A stretch of DNA of 64,000 nt, from assembly GCA_964597045.1 (NCBI GenBank), contig CAZQWE010000001.1, forward strand, positions 1-64,000, given 5' to 3'. Shown piece after piece: positions 17,950 to 27,492 of this stretch. Numbering within the stretch: position 1 is the first letter of the stretch; each line of letters starts with the position of its first letter. The position numbers were made by a program, and so were the translations under genes. This stretch comes from UBA9655 sp964597045 (GTDB lineage: Bacteria > Pseudomonadota > Alphaproteobacteria > UBA9655). Below the pieces are notes generated by a model that worked only from the letters and a program-made list of their open reading frames with translations, ran no database searches and was not told the origin of the DNA.

Positions 17950-18861
17950 ATGGGCTTGAATCTGATTGATTACGTAACAAAAACTTTTCCCCCAAAACTC
18001 ATTGGTGCAACATTTATGTTGCTTTGGGCTTTTAGCTTTAGTACAGCCATGGCTGTCGCAAAAACTCTCTCTCCTGATGTAGACAGTATCATTGTTCTTT
18101 TTATGCGTTTTTTCTTTGGTCTTGTTTTCTTTTCACCTTTCGCACTAAAAGCAGGATTTAAAGGGTTTACAACATCTAGACCTCTTCTTCATCTCTTGCG
18201 CGTCATCCTGGTAGGACTTGCGGTTGCTTGCACCTACTATGCTTACCGAAACCTTCCCTTAGCCCTAGCAACCTCGATTGGTATGTCCGCTCCACTCTTT
18301 ACAACCGTTTTATCAATTTTACTTCTTAAGGATGATGTATCACTGACAAAGTGGTTTCTTATTCTTATGGGCTATTTTGGTGTTCTCGTTATGGTTCAAC
18401 CCCATGAACTTCCCATAAGTCTGGGCGTTTGGGTTGAAATAGCGGCTAATCTTTTTGCAGCTTCAGGGCTTATTTGCACAAAGCTGCTTTCAAAAACTGA
18501 GAAGACTTTCACAATCATGCTTTATGCAAATACATTCACCACTTTGATATCAGGACTTCTGGTTCTTTATGTATGGAAAACACCATTGCCACAAGATATG
18601 CTTGCACTCATGGCTATAGGTGCTTTGGGTGTATTCTCACAGTATTGTTCAGTTACAGCTTTAAAGTATGCCAATCCTTCATTTCTTGCCCCCTTTGAGT
18701 ATACACGGATGTGCTTTGCAATACCTGTTGGCTTTATCTTCTTTGAGGAAGTACCAACCCCTTGGATCATTCTTGGAAGCTTTATCATAATTGCTGCTAC
18801 ATATGGTCTAACCAAGCTTGAACTCGGGGCACAACCTAAATTAGCAACAGCTAAGACTTAA
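17950..18861 (+). CDS. DMT-superfamily (EamA) transporter
   Basis: The start is the ATG at 17950 (303 aa), with AAAGGA 6 bases upstream, rather than an earlier in-frame TTG at 17932. Ten hydrophobic segments form two EamA repeats. LRVILVGLAVACTYYAYRNLP and the PLFTTVLSILLLKDD segment are typical of the first repeat; PSFLAPFEYTRMCFAIPVG and FEEVPTPWIILGSFIII belong to the second. The family moves small metabolites across the inner membrane; in intracellular alphaproteobacteria some members import host S-adenosylmethionine, but nothing here identifies the substrate. Confidence 0.88.
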   Translation: MGLNLIDYVTKTFPPKLIGATFMLLWAFSFSTAMAVAKTLSPDVDSIIVLFMRFFFGLVFFSPFALKAGFKGFTTSRPLLHLLRVILVGLAVACTYYAYRNLPLALATSIGMSAPLFTTVLSILLLKDDVSLTKWFLILMGYFGVLVMVQPHELPISLGVWVEIAANLFAASGLICTKLLSKTEKTFTIMLYANTFTTLISGLLVLYVWKTPLPQDMLALMAIGALGVFSQYCSVTALKYANPSFLAPFEYTRMCFAIPVGFIFFEEVPTPWIILGSFIIIAATYGLTKLELGAQPKLATAKT

Positions 18862-19130
18862 CGGATAAGTTTAAAAATATCTTTAAAGTCTACGTGCGGT
18901 TTAAACGAAACATCTAAGTTCGGGTTTGAACTGTAGGAAGCTTGTCTTAGACCACTATTACAGCTTGCTTTACATGTGAATAAATCATGATCACAAGGAT
19001 TGAAGGTATGCCCCCTTTTAGCATGACATTGTTCTTTAGCTATAAAACACTTATTATGGCATTCTGATATGGGGTCAGCAATCACTCCTGAGGTACACAC
19101 AAAGGTAAGAAAAAGGATAAGGTGCTTCAT
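18858..19130 (-). CDS. Small exported Cys-rich protein with two CX3C pairs
   Basis: The start at 19130 (90 aa) has GAGGGAGA upstream; the longer in-frame ATG at 19163 adds 11 residues and no ribosome site. Residues 1-18 are a signal peptide, with a likely cut before DPISEC. The mature part has six cysteines: CHNKC, two single cysteines, then CKASC, an arrangement that could form a disulfide-linked helical hairpin. The family is not recognised. It is convergent with the DMT gene and overlaps it by 4 bases. Confidence 0.6.
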   Translation of the reverse strand: MKHLILFLTFVCTSGVIADPISECHNKCFIAKEQCHAKRGHTFNPCDHDLFTCKASCNSGLRQASYSSNPNLDVSFKPHVDFKDIFKLIR

Positions 19131-19257
19131 TGAAATCTCCCTCTTAAAGCAAATCTTAAACATATTTTTATCTGGAGATGGTTAATATTTCGTAAATAAT
19201 TTCCTTGATTCCACAATTTGATTCGGGTACAAGGCACATATACCCAAAAGGTATCAA

Positions 19258-19333
19258 GTCCCCTTCGTCTAGAGGCCTAGGACACTGCCCTTTCACGGCA
19301 GCAACACGGGTTCGAATCCCGTAGGGGACGCCA
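19258..19333 (+). tRNA. tRNA-Glu (UUC)
   Basis: The sequence runs from GTCCCCT to AGGGGAC-G-CCA, 76 bases with encoded CCA. The anticodon loop CCTTTCACGG carries TTC. The T-arm GGGTTCGAATCCC is standard. All four stems pair. Confidence 0.97.
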
Positions 19334-19336
19334 TGC

Positions 19337-19419
19337 GCCGCCGTTAGGCGGCAGTGATCAGTACTCAGAAGCGCTTTAAGAGCGCAGAACTGTTCCGATT
19401 ACCGATTACTGATTAGTCA
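19337..19419. repeat. Palindrome-rich element directly after tRNA-Glu
   Basis: A 6-bp hairpin (GCCGCC/GGCGGC, 19337-19352) is followed by GCGCT/AGCGC (19371-19385). The outer bases CAGTGATCAGTA (19352-19363) and TACTGATTAGTCAC are imperfect inverted ends. It looks like a small mobile or REP-type remnant, or an attachment region beside a tRNA. The first hairpin could also end tRNA transcription. Confidence 0.4.
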
Positions 19420-19431
19420 CCGAAGGTGAAA

Positions 19432-19932
19432 ATGAGATCCCTTGCCATAAAAATAGACGTGCCCAAGACTGATCAAGAAGCTATAAATAAGCTTCTTATA
19501 GAATGTGGTTATCCCCCTCAAAAGCGTAAGTTTCACTGTACGGTGGGGTTTATTGAAAAGATGATACCTGATGAAGAAACTCATTCATTTGGAGGTCAGA
19601 TTGTGCCGCTTTTACAGGATTTCATCCGCCCCCTCACGCCTGTGTATGAAGTTGAGAAAGCGGTTCATATTTTTAAGCATGTGATTGCTTTTATTCCCAC
19701 TCAAAGATCACTTGAGCAACTTCATACCATTAACCATTGGTTGCATGATAAAGTTAAGGAAATCTCAAGAGGTCGCTTTGATCTTAACCAGGAAACTCAA
19801 CCTGAAACTTACACAGCCCATATGTCTGTATGGCGTACAAGAAAGCCGGATGCACGATTTCAGAAGCTAGAAGACATTGCCCAGACTCATCCGACGTATT
19901 CACTTACCCACGCAAGTTATGTTGTGTTTTAG
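19432..19932 (+). CDS. 2H phosphoesterase superfamily protein (2'-5' RNA ligase-like)
   Basis: The start used is the ATG at 19432 (166 aa), though a GTG two codons earlier is possible. The two signature motifs of the 2H fold are present and correctly spaced: H35-C-T37 (in FHCTVGFI) and H130-M-S132 (in YTAHMSVWR). Members hydrolyse cyclic or 2'-5' phosphodiester bonds in RNA or nucleotides. The substrate cannot be given. It lies alone, convergent with the pccA operon. Confidence 0.78.
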   Translation: MRSLAIKIDVPKTDQEAINKLLIECGYPPQKRKFHCTVGFIEKMIPDEETHSFGGQIVPLLQDFIRPLTPVYEVEKAVHIFKHVIAFIPTQRSLEQLHTINHWLHDKVKEISRGRFDLNQETQPETYTAHMSVWRTRKPDARFQKLEDIAQTHPTYSLTHASYVVF

Positions 19933-19965
19933 TAAACCCTTGTCATTGCAATGAAACACCTGCAC

Positions 19966-21882
19966 TCACCCAATCTTCGCCAAGTGCTGATCAGAATTGA
20001 CACTCTCTCCTTGTTTTACATAAATCTTTTCAATGGCCCCATCAACTTCAGCACGAATAATGTTTTCCATTTTCATGGCCTCAATAATGAACGCAGGTTG
20101 GCCCGCTTTTATACTGTCACCTTCCTTTACAAAAATCTCCACAATGAGTCCCGGCATAGGGGCTTGGATAATGCGTGACATATCTGAGAGCTGCTTCAGG
20201 GGCATGCGTGTATAGAGCTCAGCCGTTGCCGCATCAAGAACAAGCGTTGTCACCCCATAACCATTCCAGGAAAGCTTTGTTCCTGATCCATGATGGTCAA
20301 TTTGAAGAGTTATCTGATGTCCATTGAAAGCACCTTCAAAAAGCATATCTCCAGGCTTCCATTTCGTCTCAATGATAAGACTTTCTTTCCCTTTGATTTC
20401 AATGCGGTGATTTTCCAGCACAACAGATACAGGATAACTGTCACGGTTAATCAAGACCGTCATTTCTTCCTGATCTAAACCTTGTTTGATGATGTGCATA
20501 GCTGCAGCCGTTCCAACAGCAACAATAGGATTTTCAGGAAGGGTGGGAATAAATCCCTTCTCATAATTTTCATCTAAAAAGGTTGTATTAATATCTCCGG
20601 AGCGAAACTCTTTTGAGTCGAGAAGATGGCTCAAGAAACTAATATTAGTCTCCACACCTCGGATATAATAGCGATCCAAAGAACTGATAAGAACATCTGT
20701 CGCAAGCTTCCTATTTGCTTCATGTACGATGAGCTTTGCAATCATCGGATCATAGTAAGGGGAAATGCTGTCACCTTCCCCTGCCCCTGTCTCAAGTCGA
20801 GGCTCACCTTCGAGTTGAGGAGGTTCAAGGCAGGTTTTGAGCCGACCTGAAGAGGGCAAAAAACCCCTCGCAGAGTCTTCAGCATAAACACGAGCTTCAA
20901 TAGCATGGCCTTTAAATTGAATATCCGATTGGTTTAAAGAGAGTTTCTCTCCAGCAGCTATCCGAATCATCTGCTCTACAAGATCAATGCCTGTGACCAT
21001 TTCCGTCACGGGATGCTCTACCTGAAGACGGGTATTCATCTCTAGGAAAAAGAAATTTCTCTTGGGGTCCACAACAAACTCAACAGTACCTGCAGAAGAA
21101 TAACTAACAGCTTTTGCCAGTCCTAGTGCAGCCTCAGCCATCGCATCACGCAACTCTTGTGTCATGAAGGGGCTTGGCGTTTCCTCAATAACCTTTTGAT
21201 GACGCCTTTGAAGGGAACATTCACGTTCTCCTAAATGAATGATGTTGCCATGGGTGTCACCGAGAATTTGAAACTCAATATGACGTGCATTTTCAATATA
21301 TTGCTCAATAAAGACGCGTCCATCTCCAAAACTCGATTCAGCCTCATGGATGGCCCCTTTGAGCCCCTCCTCCAAGTGACTGGGATCATAGATAATTCGC
21401 ATGCCCTTGCCACCACCCCCTGCTGCAGCTTTGACCAGAAGAGGATAGCTTATACTTGATAAGTCTCCGTAAGGATCATCACAACTCACCATACAAGGTA
21501 CACCCGCTTGAAGAGCTAACTTTTTTGCTTCTATCTTATCACCCATCAAGGCGATCGCAGATGGAGATGGACCAATGAACACGAGAGCTGCTTTACCCAC
21601 GGCCTCCGCAAACTCTGCATTTTCCGATAAAAACCCATATCCAGGATGAATGGCTTGCGCACCACTTAATTTAGCAGCTTCAAGTATAGCTGAGATGTTG
21701 AGATAACTCTCTCGAACAGGAGCAGGCCCGATAGGATACGCTTCATCCGCCATACGGACATGAAGGGCATCTTCGTCAGCAGCTGAATAAACAGCCACTG
21801 ATCCAATGCCCATTTTCCTTAAGGTCCGCATAATTCGGCAGGCAATCTCGCCACGATTTGCAATCAGGACCTTGGTAAACAC
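19966..21882 (-). CDS. pccA: Propionyl/acetyl-CoA carboxylase alpha subunit (biotin carboxylase + biotinyl domain)
   Basis: This 638-residue protein starts at a GTG 5 bases after the stop of the 2TM gene, with no strong ribosome site, which suggests translational coupling. Domains: biotin carboxylase N-terminal (1-110), ATP-grasp (115-320) with AAAGGGGKGMRI and EMNTRLQVEHPVTEMVTG, the carboxylase C-terminal domain (330-440), a linking BT-type region, and a biotinyl domain with EAMKMEN and target Lys604, 34 residues from the end. It carboxylates the biotin that PccB uses to make methylmalonyl-CoA from propionyl-CoA. The operon is pccB - 2TM - pccA. Acetyl- or methylcrotonyl-CoA carboxylase are alternatives. 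Confidence 0.93.
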   Translation of the reverse strand: MFTKVLIANRGEIACRIMRTLRKMGIGSVAVYSAADEDALHVRMADEAYPIGPAPVRESYLNISAILEAAKLSGAQAIHPGYGFLSENAEFAEAVGKAALVFIGPSPSAIALMGDKIEAKKLALQAGVPCMVSCDDPYGDLSSISYPLLVKAAAGGGGKGMRIIYDPSHLEEGLKGAIHEAESSFGDGRVFIEQYIENARHIEFQILGDTHGNIIHLGERECSLQRRHQKVIEETPSPFMTQELRDAMAEAALGLAKAVSYSSAGTVEFVVDPKRNFFFLEMNTRLQVEHPVTEMVTGIDLVEQMIRIAAGEKLSLNQSDIQFKGHAIEARVYAEDSARGFLPSSGRLKTCLEPPQLEGEPRLETGAGEGDSISPYYDPMIAKLIVHEANRKLATDVLISSLDRYYIRGVETNISFLSHLLDSKEFRSGDINTTFLDENYEKGFIPTLPENPIVAVGTAAAMHIIKQGLDQEEMTVLINRDSYPVSVVLENHRIEIKGKESLIIETKWKPGDMLFEGAFNGHQITLQIDHHGSGTKLSWNGYGVTTLVLDAATAELYTRMPLKQLSDMSRIIQAPMPGLIVEIFVKEGDSIKAGQPAFIIEAMKMENIIRAEVDGAIEKIYVKQGESVNSDQHLAKIG

Positions 21883-21887
21883 GGGGG

Positions 21888-22352
21888 CTAAGCTTTTGAT
21901 TTCTTCGTTTTTTTAGTTGGTTTCCTTACAGCCTTTGACGCATTTGTTTTTTTCTTGGGCTTTGGAGCTTTGGTTTGCTTTGCCTTTGCCACGACTTGTG
22001 TCACTTCTTTTTGAAGAGCCGTAATTTCAGAACTAATCTTCTCAGCAATTCCAGACGTTGTCTTTTTTCCTGCACTCGTCTTTTTCCCCATAATTCTATC
22101 CACTTCCTTTTCTTCCCACTCAGGAGTCATAAAAGGAACAAAATTATTAATTTGAGGGATAAGCCCTAAAGAAAATGCATGAACACCGAGCCCAATACCC
22201 CATCCAATAATGACCCAAATTGGCCAGAAATAACCACCACCTGAAATAGCCCAAATGAGGATTAACCCCAGGTTTACAACAACATAGATTAAAGCATCCG
22301 TATAAAAACGACTTAATTTACGTACATATTCTCTGGCTTGATTTTCAGTCAT
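21888..22352 (-). CDS. 2TM-domain protein with Lys/Ala-rich tail
   Basis: The start at 22352 (154 aa) has TTTGGAG upstream; an in-frame TTG 4 codons earlier is less likely. The N-terminal half is a 2TM domain: a short basic helix and two membrane segments (about 20-40 and 44-64) with WPIWVIIGWGIGLGVHAF. The last 60 residues are a Lys/Ala/Thr tail like histone H1 or AlgP, possibly for nucleic-acid or anionic lipid binding. It sits between pccB and pccA in one operon, an unusual place. Function unknown. Confidence 0.75.
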   Translation of the reverse strand: MTENQAREYVRKLSRFYTDALIYVVVNLGLILIWAISGGGYFWPIWVIIGWGIGLGVHAFSLGLIPQINNFVPFMTPEWEEKEVDRIMGKKTSAGKKTTSGIAEKISSEITALQKEVTQVVAKAKQTKAPKPKKKTNASKAVRKPTKKTKKSKA

Positions 22353-22370
22353 AGGTTTCTCCAAATTTTA

Positions 22371-23903
22371 TTATAGTGGTATATTGTCATGTTTTTTCCA
22401 TGGATTTTCAAGTTTCTTCTTTTTGAGCATGCGCAAGGACTTACAAATCCTCATCCGTGTCTCGTTTGGCATAATCACATCATCGATATATCCACGACTT
22501 GCAGCAACAAGAGGATTTGCAAACTTCTTCCGATACTCTTCCGTATAAGCTTCAACTTTTTCTTTATTGTCGAGTTCTTTTTTAAAGATAATTTCAACGG
22601 CACCTTTCGGTCCCATCACGGCAATTTCAGCCGATGGCCAAGCATAGTTCACATCCCCTCGAATGTGTTTGGAGCTCATCACATCATAGGCACCACCATA
22701 TGCTTTGCGCGTAATCACTGTAACCTTCGGCACAGTGGCTTCTGCATAAGCAAAGAGAAGCTTGGCTCCGTGCTTAATGATTCCACCATGTTCCTGCGTT
22801 GTTCCAGGTAAAAACCCTGGTACATCAACGAATGTCACAAGGGGGATATTGAAACAGTCACAGAATCTCACGAAACGCGCTGCTTTCTTTGAGGAATCAA
22901 TATCCAAACATCCCGCAAGAACAAGCGGTTGGTTCGCAACAAACCCTACCGTTTGCCCTTCCATCCGCCCAAAACCAACGATGATATTGGCTCCGTAGTC
23001 TTTCTGAAGTTCAAAGAATTCTCCCTCATCCGCGACCTTCTCAATCAAATCCTTCATATTATAGCCCTTGGAAGAACTGCTTGGGACGAGCGTATCCATT
23101 GATGGAATAAGACGATCCGGGCTATCGTTCACCTTTTTTTGTGGCAGCTCTGCTCGATTAGACAACGGAAGATACTCAAAGAATCTTCTCACTTCCAAAA
23201 GGGTTTCCACATCATTCTCAAAAGCAAGGTCAGCAACCCCTGACTTCGATGTATGGGGAACTGTTCCCCCCAACTCATCATGTGTCACAGTCTCATGGGT
23301 CACTGTTTTGACCACATCAGGACCCGTTACAAACATATAAGATGAATCCTTCACCATGAAAATAAAGTCGGTCATGGCTGGAGAATAAACAGCCCCGCCC
23401 GCGCAAGGCCCCATAATCACAGAAATTTGCGGCACAACGCCTGATGCGAGAACATTTCTTTGAAACACTTCCGCATATCCTGCAAGGGACTCAACACCTT
23501 CTTGAATTCTGGCGCCGCCAGAATCATTCAAACCGATGATCGGCGCTCCAACTTGAATTGCCATATCCATGATCTTGGTAATTTTCTCAGCATTTGTCTC
23601 ACTGAGGCTTCCCCCGAAAACCGTAAAGTCTTGGGAGAATACAAAAACTTGTCGGCCTTCAATTGTGCCGTACCCAGTAATGACACCGTCACCAGGGATT
23701 TTATTTTTCTCCATCCCAAAGTCTTGGCATCTGTGCTCAACAAACATGTCCCACTCTTCAAAGGATCCCGGATCAAGCAAAACTTCCAGCCGTTCACGCG
23801 CGGTGAGCTTGCCTTTTTTCCGTTGAGCTTCGAGGCGCGCCTCACCGCCGCCCTGCTTTGCAGACTCTCTTTTTCTTTCCAATTCATTGAGAACGCTTTG
23901 CAT
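22371..23903 (-). CDS. pccB: Propionyl-CoA carboxylase beta subunit
   Basis: The start at 23903 (510 aa) has AGGGAG 8 bases upstream; an in-frame TTG 7 codons earlier lies over that site. It is a carboxyltransferase with N- and C-terminal crotonase-like halves: KLTARERLEVLLDPGSF, NDSGGARIQEGVESLAGYAE, GPCAGGAVYSPAMTDFIFM, and VDVPGFLPGTTQEHGGIIKHGAKLL-type residues in the second half, with the RKAYGGAYDVMSS loop. It transfers carboxyl from biotin to propionyl-CoA. It is the first gene of the pccB - 2TM - pccA operon. The next step needs a B12-dependent mutase outside the window. Confidence 0.95.
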   Translation of the reverse strand: MQSVLNELERKRESAKQGGGEARLEAQRKKGKLTARERLEVLLDPGSFEEWDMFVEHRCQDFGMEKNKIPGDGVITGYGTIEGRQVFVFSQDFTVFGGSLSETNAEKITKIMDMAIQVGAPIIGLNDSGGARIQEGVESLAGYAEVFQRNVLASGVVPQISVIMGPCAGGAVYSPAMTDFIFMVKDSSYMFVTGPDVVKTVTHETVTHDELGGTVPHTSKSGVADLAFENDVETLLEVRRFFEYLPLSNRAELPQKKVNDSPDRLIPSMDTLVPSSSSKGYNMKDLIEKVADEGEFFELQKDYGANIIVGFGRMEGQTVGFVANQPLVLAGCLDIDSSKKAARFVRFCDCFNIPLVTFVDVPGFLPGTTQEHGGIIKHGAKLLFAYAEATVPKVTVITRKAYGGAYDVMSSKHIRGDVNYAWPSAEIAVMGPKGAVEIIFKKELDNKEKVEAYTEEYRKKFANPLVAASRGYIDDVIMPNETRMRICKSLRMLKKKKLENPWKKHDNIPL

Positions 23904-24042
23904 TTGATATACTCCCTGTTGCAAGAGAGTATATCAAATTTTCGGATTTTTAGCACGGACAATAATTGGCCATTTCGACGTTAACTAAGGAGCAACCCAA
24001 GACCTTAGTGCTGAAACCTGTATACCCAGGAATCAATCAGCA

Positions 24043-27000
24043 TTAATGAATACTATTTAACTTTTCCACTATTCTTCGTATATGAACTGAGTCTTTCGGA
24101 TAGTACATATTTGCTAATTCTGCTGCTTTAGTTAGATGCTCTTTTGTTTCAGTTTCGTTTTCTTTCTTAAGATAAAGCTCAGCTAAATCTTCAAATACAA
24201 ACGTCAATTCTGGATGATGATTAAGTTGGTACACCTGAGCCGCTCGCTTAAGATTGATTTCACTTAATTCTAAATTGCCTTCTAGCAGTTGAGTCTCTCC
24301 GAGTCCTCTTAAAACACGCGCATATTCTGTATGATCCTTACCAAAAACTCTTTCAACATATTCCAATGTTCGATTTAGGAGTTGATAAGAAGCCTCAAAG
24401 TTTCCAAGCTTTCCCTCTGCGATTGCCAAGTAAGCTGAAACCGAAAAGTGCAACATGTGGTTAGATGGAAGCTGTTTATTATATATCTTGAGGCTTTTTT
24501 CAATAATGCTGCGCCCCTTTTCAACTTCACCAAGATCAACAAAAATATTTCCTAAATAGGCCATTGACCAAGCTATCCATACATGATTTTCCGGAAGTTG
24601 TTTTTTATAAATACTATGACTTTGCTCTATAATATTCTTAGCTGTTTTATAATCTCCTAAATCTCGTTGCAAATTGCCATAACACGTCAAAGCCCATGCA
24701 TACCATACATGATCCCTTGGAAGTTTTGACTTAAAAATTGAAAGTGACTTGTCAAGAAAGGTAAGCGCTTTATTATATTCTCCCAATTCTCTATACCCAT
24801 GACCTAAAAAAGTAGACACCCAACCGATTAATATGTGATTTTCGGGCAGTTCCTTGGCATAAATATTATGAGCCTGCTCAAGGTAATCCATCGCGGGTTT
24901 ATACATCCCTTGTTCAACGAATAAATATCCCTGAAAGGCTAGAGCCCGTGCTTTCCCCAAAGTGTGATCTGTTTCATATTGTGAATATAAGTTAATGCTC
25001 TCATCAAACGCTTTTCGAGCGTCTTCATAGTTTGCAAATTCTGTATGATAATTGCCTAAGTAAACTAAGGCCCTAGCAATGCTTGCGTGATTTGCATTAG
25101 ATCTAAGTTTAAATATGCTTTCGTCTAATATTGCTTTAGATTTGCTGTAGTTCCCAAGATAAAAATAAATCACACCCAAATGACTATTTAAAGAATTTAA
25201 CTCATCAGAGGTCAAATATTTACTATTCACAAGAAGTCTTTTAAGGTGTGCGATGTTAAGCAACATTCTAGCAAAATCCTCTGTATCAATGGCATCAGAG
25301 ATGTATTCATCAAAAGCTTTTATCACTCGTGTTACAGAATTTGGATTTTCATTATTTATGGCTTTCGTTAGATAATCCAAGGCAATTTCTTGAGTACTTC
25401 TATGAATTGATAAGGTTTTACCCACACCATTAAATTCCCGTGATGCATCTGTAATAAGTGAGAACTTTTTCAAGTTATATATGAAATTATCAACGGTCGT
25501 CTCGCCTTTAAATCTGTTAAGAAGTTCTCTTGGAATATATTCAGAATCCATCATACTTATAAGCAACAATAAGTCTCTAAAATCTTGATTTAAATCACAA
25601 AGTTTCTCAACAGAGGTGGCAATGATACGAAATCTGGTTATTGAGTAATCTCCGGCCTCCTTTAAGAGTTCCTTTTGTATATTTTCGAAATGAACATCAT
25701 ATTTATTAAGTGAATCTATATAATCCTTATAGGATACATTTGTACTTTTTAAGTAATATGCTGCAACCGAAATATCTAAAGGAAACGAAGGTAAGGCATC
25801 CAAGAAGCTTTTGATCTCGTTGTTTTGAGCTGAAAACAAATGATCACACCCCATAATTTTCAAAAACAATTCTAACTTTTGTTGATCATTTAATTCATCA
25901 ATTTTTATGGCTTTTTTAATGTGTTTATTGTTTTGAATATTGCTGTCTCTCGTCGTCAATAAGACTTTACCTTTTCCCCATGTTGCTGAATCTTTGGGAA
26001 AAAACGTTTGAATTTCTTTAAAACTTTCAACGTTGTCAAAAACAAGAAACCAGTCTGAAGCAGCTTTTAAACGGTCTTTCACAAATTGTACAAGTTTATC
26101 AGTCCTTTCTTCCGGATTTTTTATTTCCTTAATTCTCTTGACCTCATTTTGTTCCTCTTCACTAAGAGCCAAGCTCTGAGCAAGTTGTTCGAATGATCTT
26201 TTTAAACTTCCATTGCTTTCTGCATTTATCTCCCAAATAACATTTGCGTTTTGAGCATAGGCGTATTGCCTTGCTAAGGTTGTCTTCCCTGCTCCACCAA
26301 CTCCAACGAGAGCGACAATTTGAATCCCATCACTGCCCTGGAAGTTCTCACTAATTTCACTCAAGAGAGACGGCCTCTGAAGAAGAGCGTGGTTTTCAGG
26401 AATTACGAGATCAGACCGAACAACTGAAGATTTATGAGTATTATAAAGTGAGAAATTATCGGCTGCATTTTTATTATGATGTAATACTATGAAACCAGAT
26501 CCTATCATAAAAATCATCAAGGATATAAAGATTAATATTAAGCCTTTTTTTCTTAAACCTTCTGTCCTCATTGGAAAGGTTTTTTCTTCAGAGTATGTTA
26601 TGAAAGTTCTCGTATGGATCCCCTTCATAAATTCCTCACTAATTTCCAGAATATTTCCCTCAGGCAAAAGGAGCTTTATAATTTCAAAAACAAGTCCGTA
26701 ATAATCGTTGTAATCCTTGAGATCGATTGAATCCTTTTCAGGACTCCCTCCCTCTTCTTTAAAGAGAATATTATACCTGCCATTACTAAGTGATGAATTA
26801 TCACTGATCTTAATATCTAATTTTATGTTTGCTAAATCTTTTTTTAATTGAACTATCAACTCATTTTTTAACTTTTGGTCATGCCAATAAATAATAAAAG
26901 AACTATGATCTGTTTTTATATTTAATTTCGAAATCTTCTTTAAAGTTTGTACAAATTCATAATGGACTAATAGAGTTGTATAATGCTCACGCAGCAGAAC

Positions 27001-27267
27001 TACTTTATCAGATTTTTCAATAAACGTAAGAATGTTTTCTCGAGAGCTGCACTCAAGTCTTAGCATAATATTATGGACATGCGTAATGACAGTACGGGGA
27101 GAAATGCCAAGAAGTGTTGCAATCCCACTCGTTCTTCTTCCATTTAAAAGACAAGAAATTATATCTATTTCTCGCGGTGTGAATCGGATGTCATTGATAA
27201 GAGACAGACTATCAAGGTCAGAATATCGGGCTAAAAGTTTGAAGTTTCCTTTCATAACTAACCCCAT
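24043..27267 (-). CDS. LuxR-HTH / transmembrane / NB-ARC (STAND) / TPR regulator
   Basis: This 1074-residue protein has a LuxR-type HTH at residues 28-85 (FTPREIDIISCLL then SPRTVITHVHNI) and an alpha/beta region to about 230. A single hydrophobic segment (241-263) has a basic RKK on its N-terminal side. An NB-ARC/STAND NTPase follows (P-loop GVGGAGKTT 322-330; Walker B WFLVFDN near 406-412; LLTTRDSN near 436). Tetratricopeptide repeats of kinesin-light-chain type run from about 690 to 1050. Known MalT/AfsR-type STAND regulators are soluble and carry the HTH elsewhere. By the positive-inside rule the ATPase would face the periplasm, which is puzzling. A second start 4 codons in (Met5) is possible. 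Confidence 0.85.
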   Translation of the reverse strand: MGLVMKGNFKLLARYSDLDSLSLINDIRFTPREIDIISCLLNGRRTSGIATLLGISPRTVITHVHNIMLRLECSSRENILTFIEKSDKVVLLREHYTTLLVHYEFVQTLKKISKLNIKTDHSSFIIYWHDQKLKNELIVQLKKDLANIKLDIKISDNSSLSNGRYNILFKEEGGSPEKDSIDLKDYNDYYGLVFEIIKLLLPEGNILEISEEFMKGIHTRTFITYSEEKTFPMRTEGLRKKGLILIFISLMIFMIGSGFIVLHHNKNAADNFSLYNTHKSSVVRSDLVIPENHALLQRPSLLSEISENFQGSDGIQIVALVGVGGAGKTTLARQYAYAQNANVIWEINAESNGSLKRSFEQLAQSLALSEEEQNEVKRIKEIKNPEERTDKLVQFVKDRLKAASDWFLVFDNVESFKEIQTFFPKDSATWGKGKVLLTTRDSNIQNNKHIKKAIKIDELNDQQKLELFLKIMGCDHLFSAQNNEIKSFLDALPSFPLDISVAAYYLKSTNVSYKDYIDSLNKYDVHFENIQKELLKEAGDYSITRFRIIATSVEKLCDLNQDFRDLLLLISMMDSEYIPRELLNRFKGETTVDNFIYNLKKFSLITDASREFNGVGKTLSIHRSTQEIALDYLTKAINNENPNSVTRVIKAFDEYISDAIDTEDFARMLLNIAHLKRLLVNSKYLTSDELNSLNSHLGVIYFYLGNYSKSKAILDESIFKLRSNANHASIARALVYLGNYHTEFANYEDARKAFDESINLYSQYETDHTLGKARALAFQGYLFVEQGMYKPAMDYLEQAHNIYAKELPENHILIGWVSTFLGHGYRELGEYNKALTFLDKSLSIFKSKLPRDHVWYAWALTCYGNLQRDLGDYKTAKNIIEQSHSIYKKQLPENHVWIAWSMAYLGNIFVDLGEVEKGRSIIEKSLKIYNKQLPSNHMLHFSVSAYLAIAEGKLGNFEASYQLLNRTLEYVERVFGKDHTEYARVLRGLGETQLLEGNLELSEINLKRAAQVYQLNHHPELTFVFEDLAELYLKKENETETKEHLTKAAELANMYYPKDSVHIRRIVEKLNSIH

Positions 27268-27492
27268 GATAGAAGAACTCTTTGTTCCTTCTTTCTCTCA
27301 AGAGTTTACTAAAAATTAATCCTTATGTAAATGAGAGTTGGCTTTTCATATAACCTCATTAACTTTCGAAGAAAACAGAAGAGTTAGTGTAGAGACCATT
27401 TTAACTCTGTTCACTTATTAGATCATAATTAATTCTTTTTACTTATAATTAAATTATTAGATGATATTATTTTTAATTAAGAGCGTGGTATC

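Noticed and set aside
23460..23984. 174- and 144-codon frames over the 5' part of pccB
   Set aside because: They are other-frame shadows of the well-conserved PccB coding sequence.
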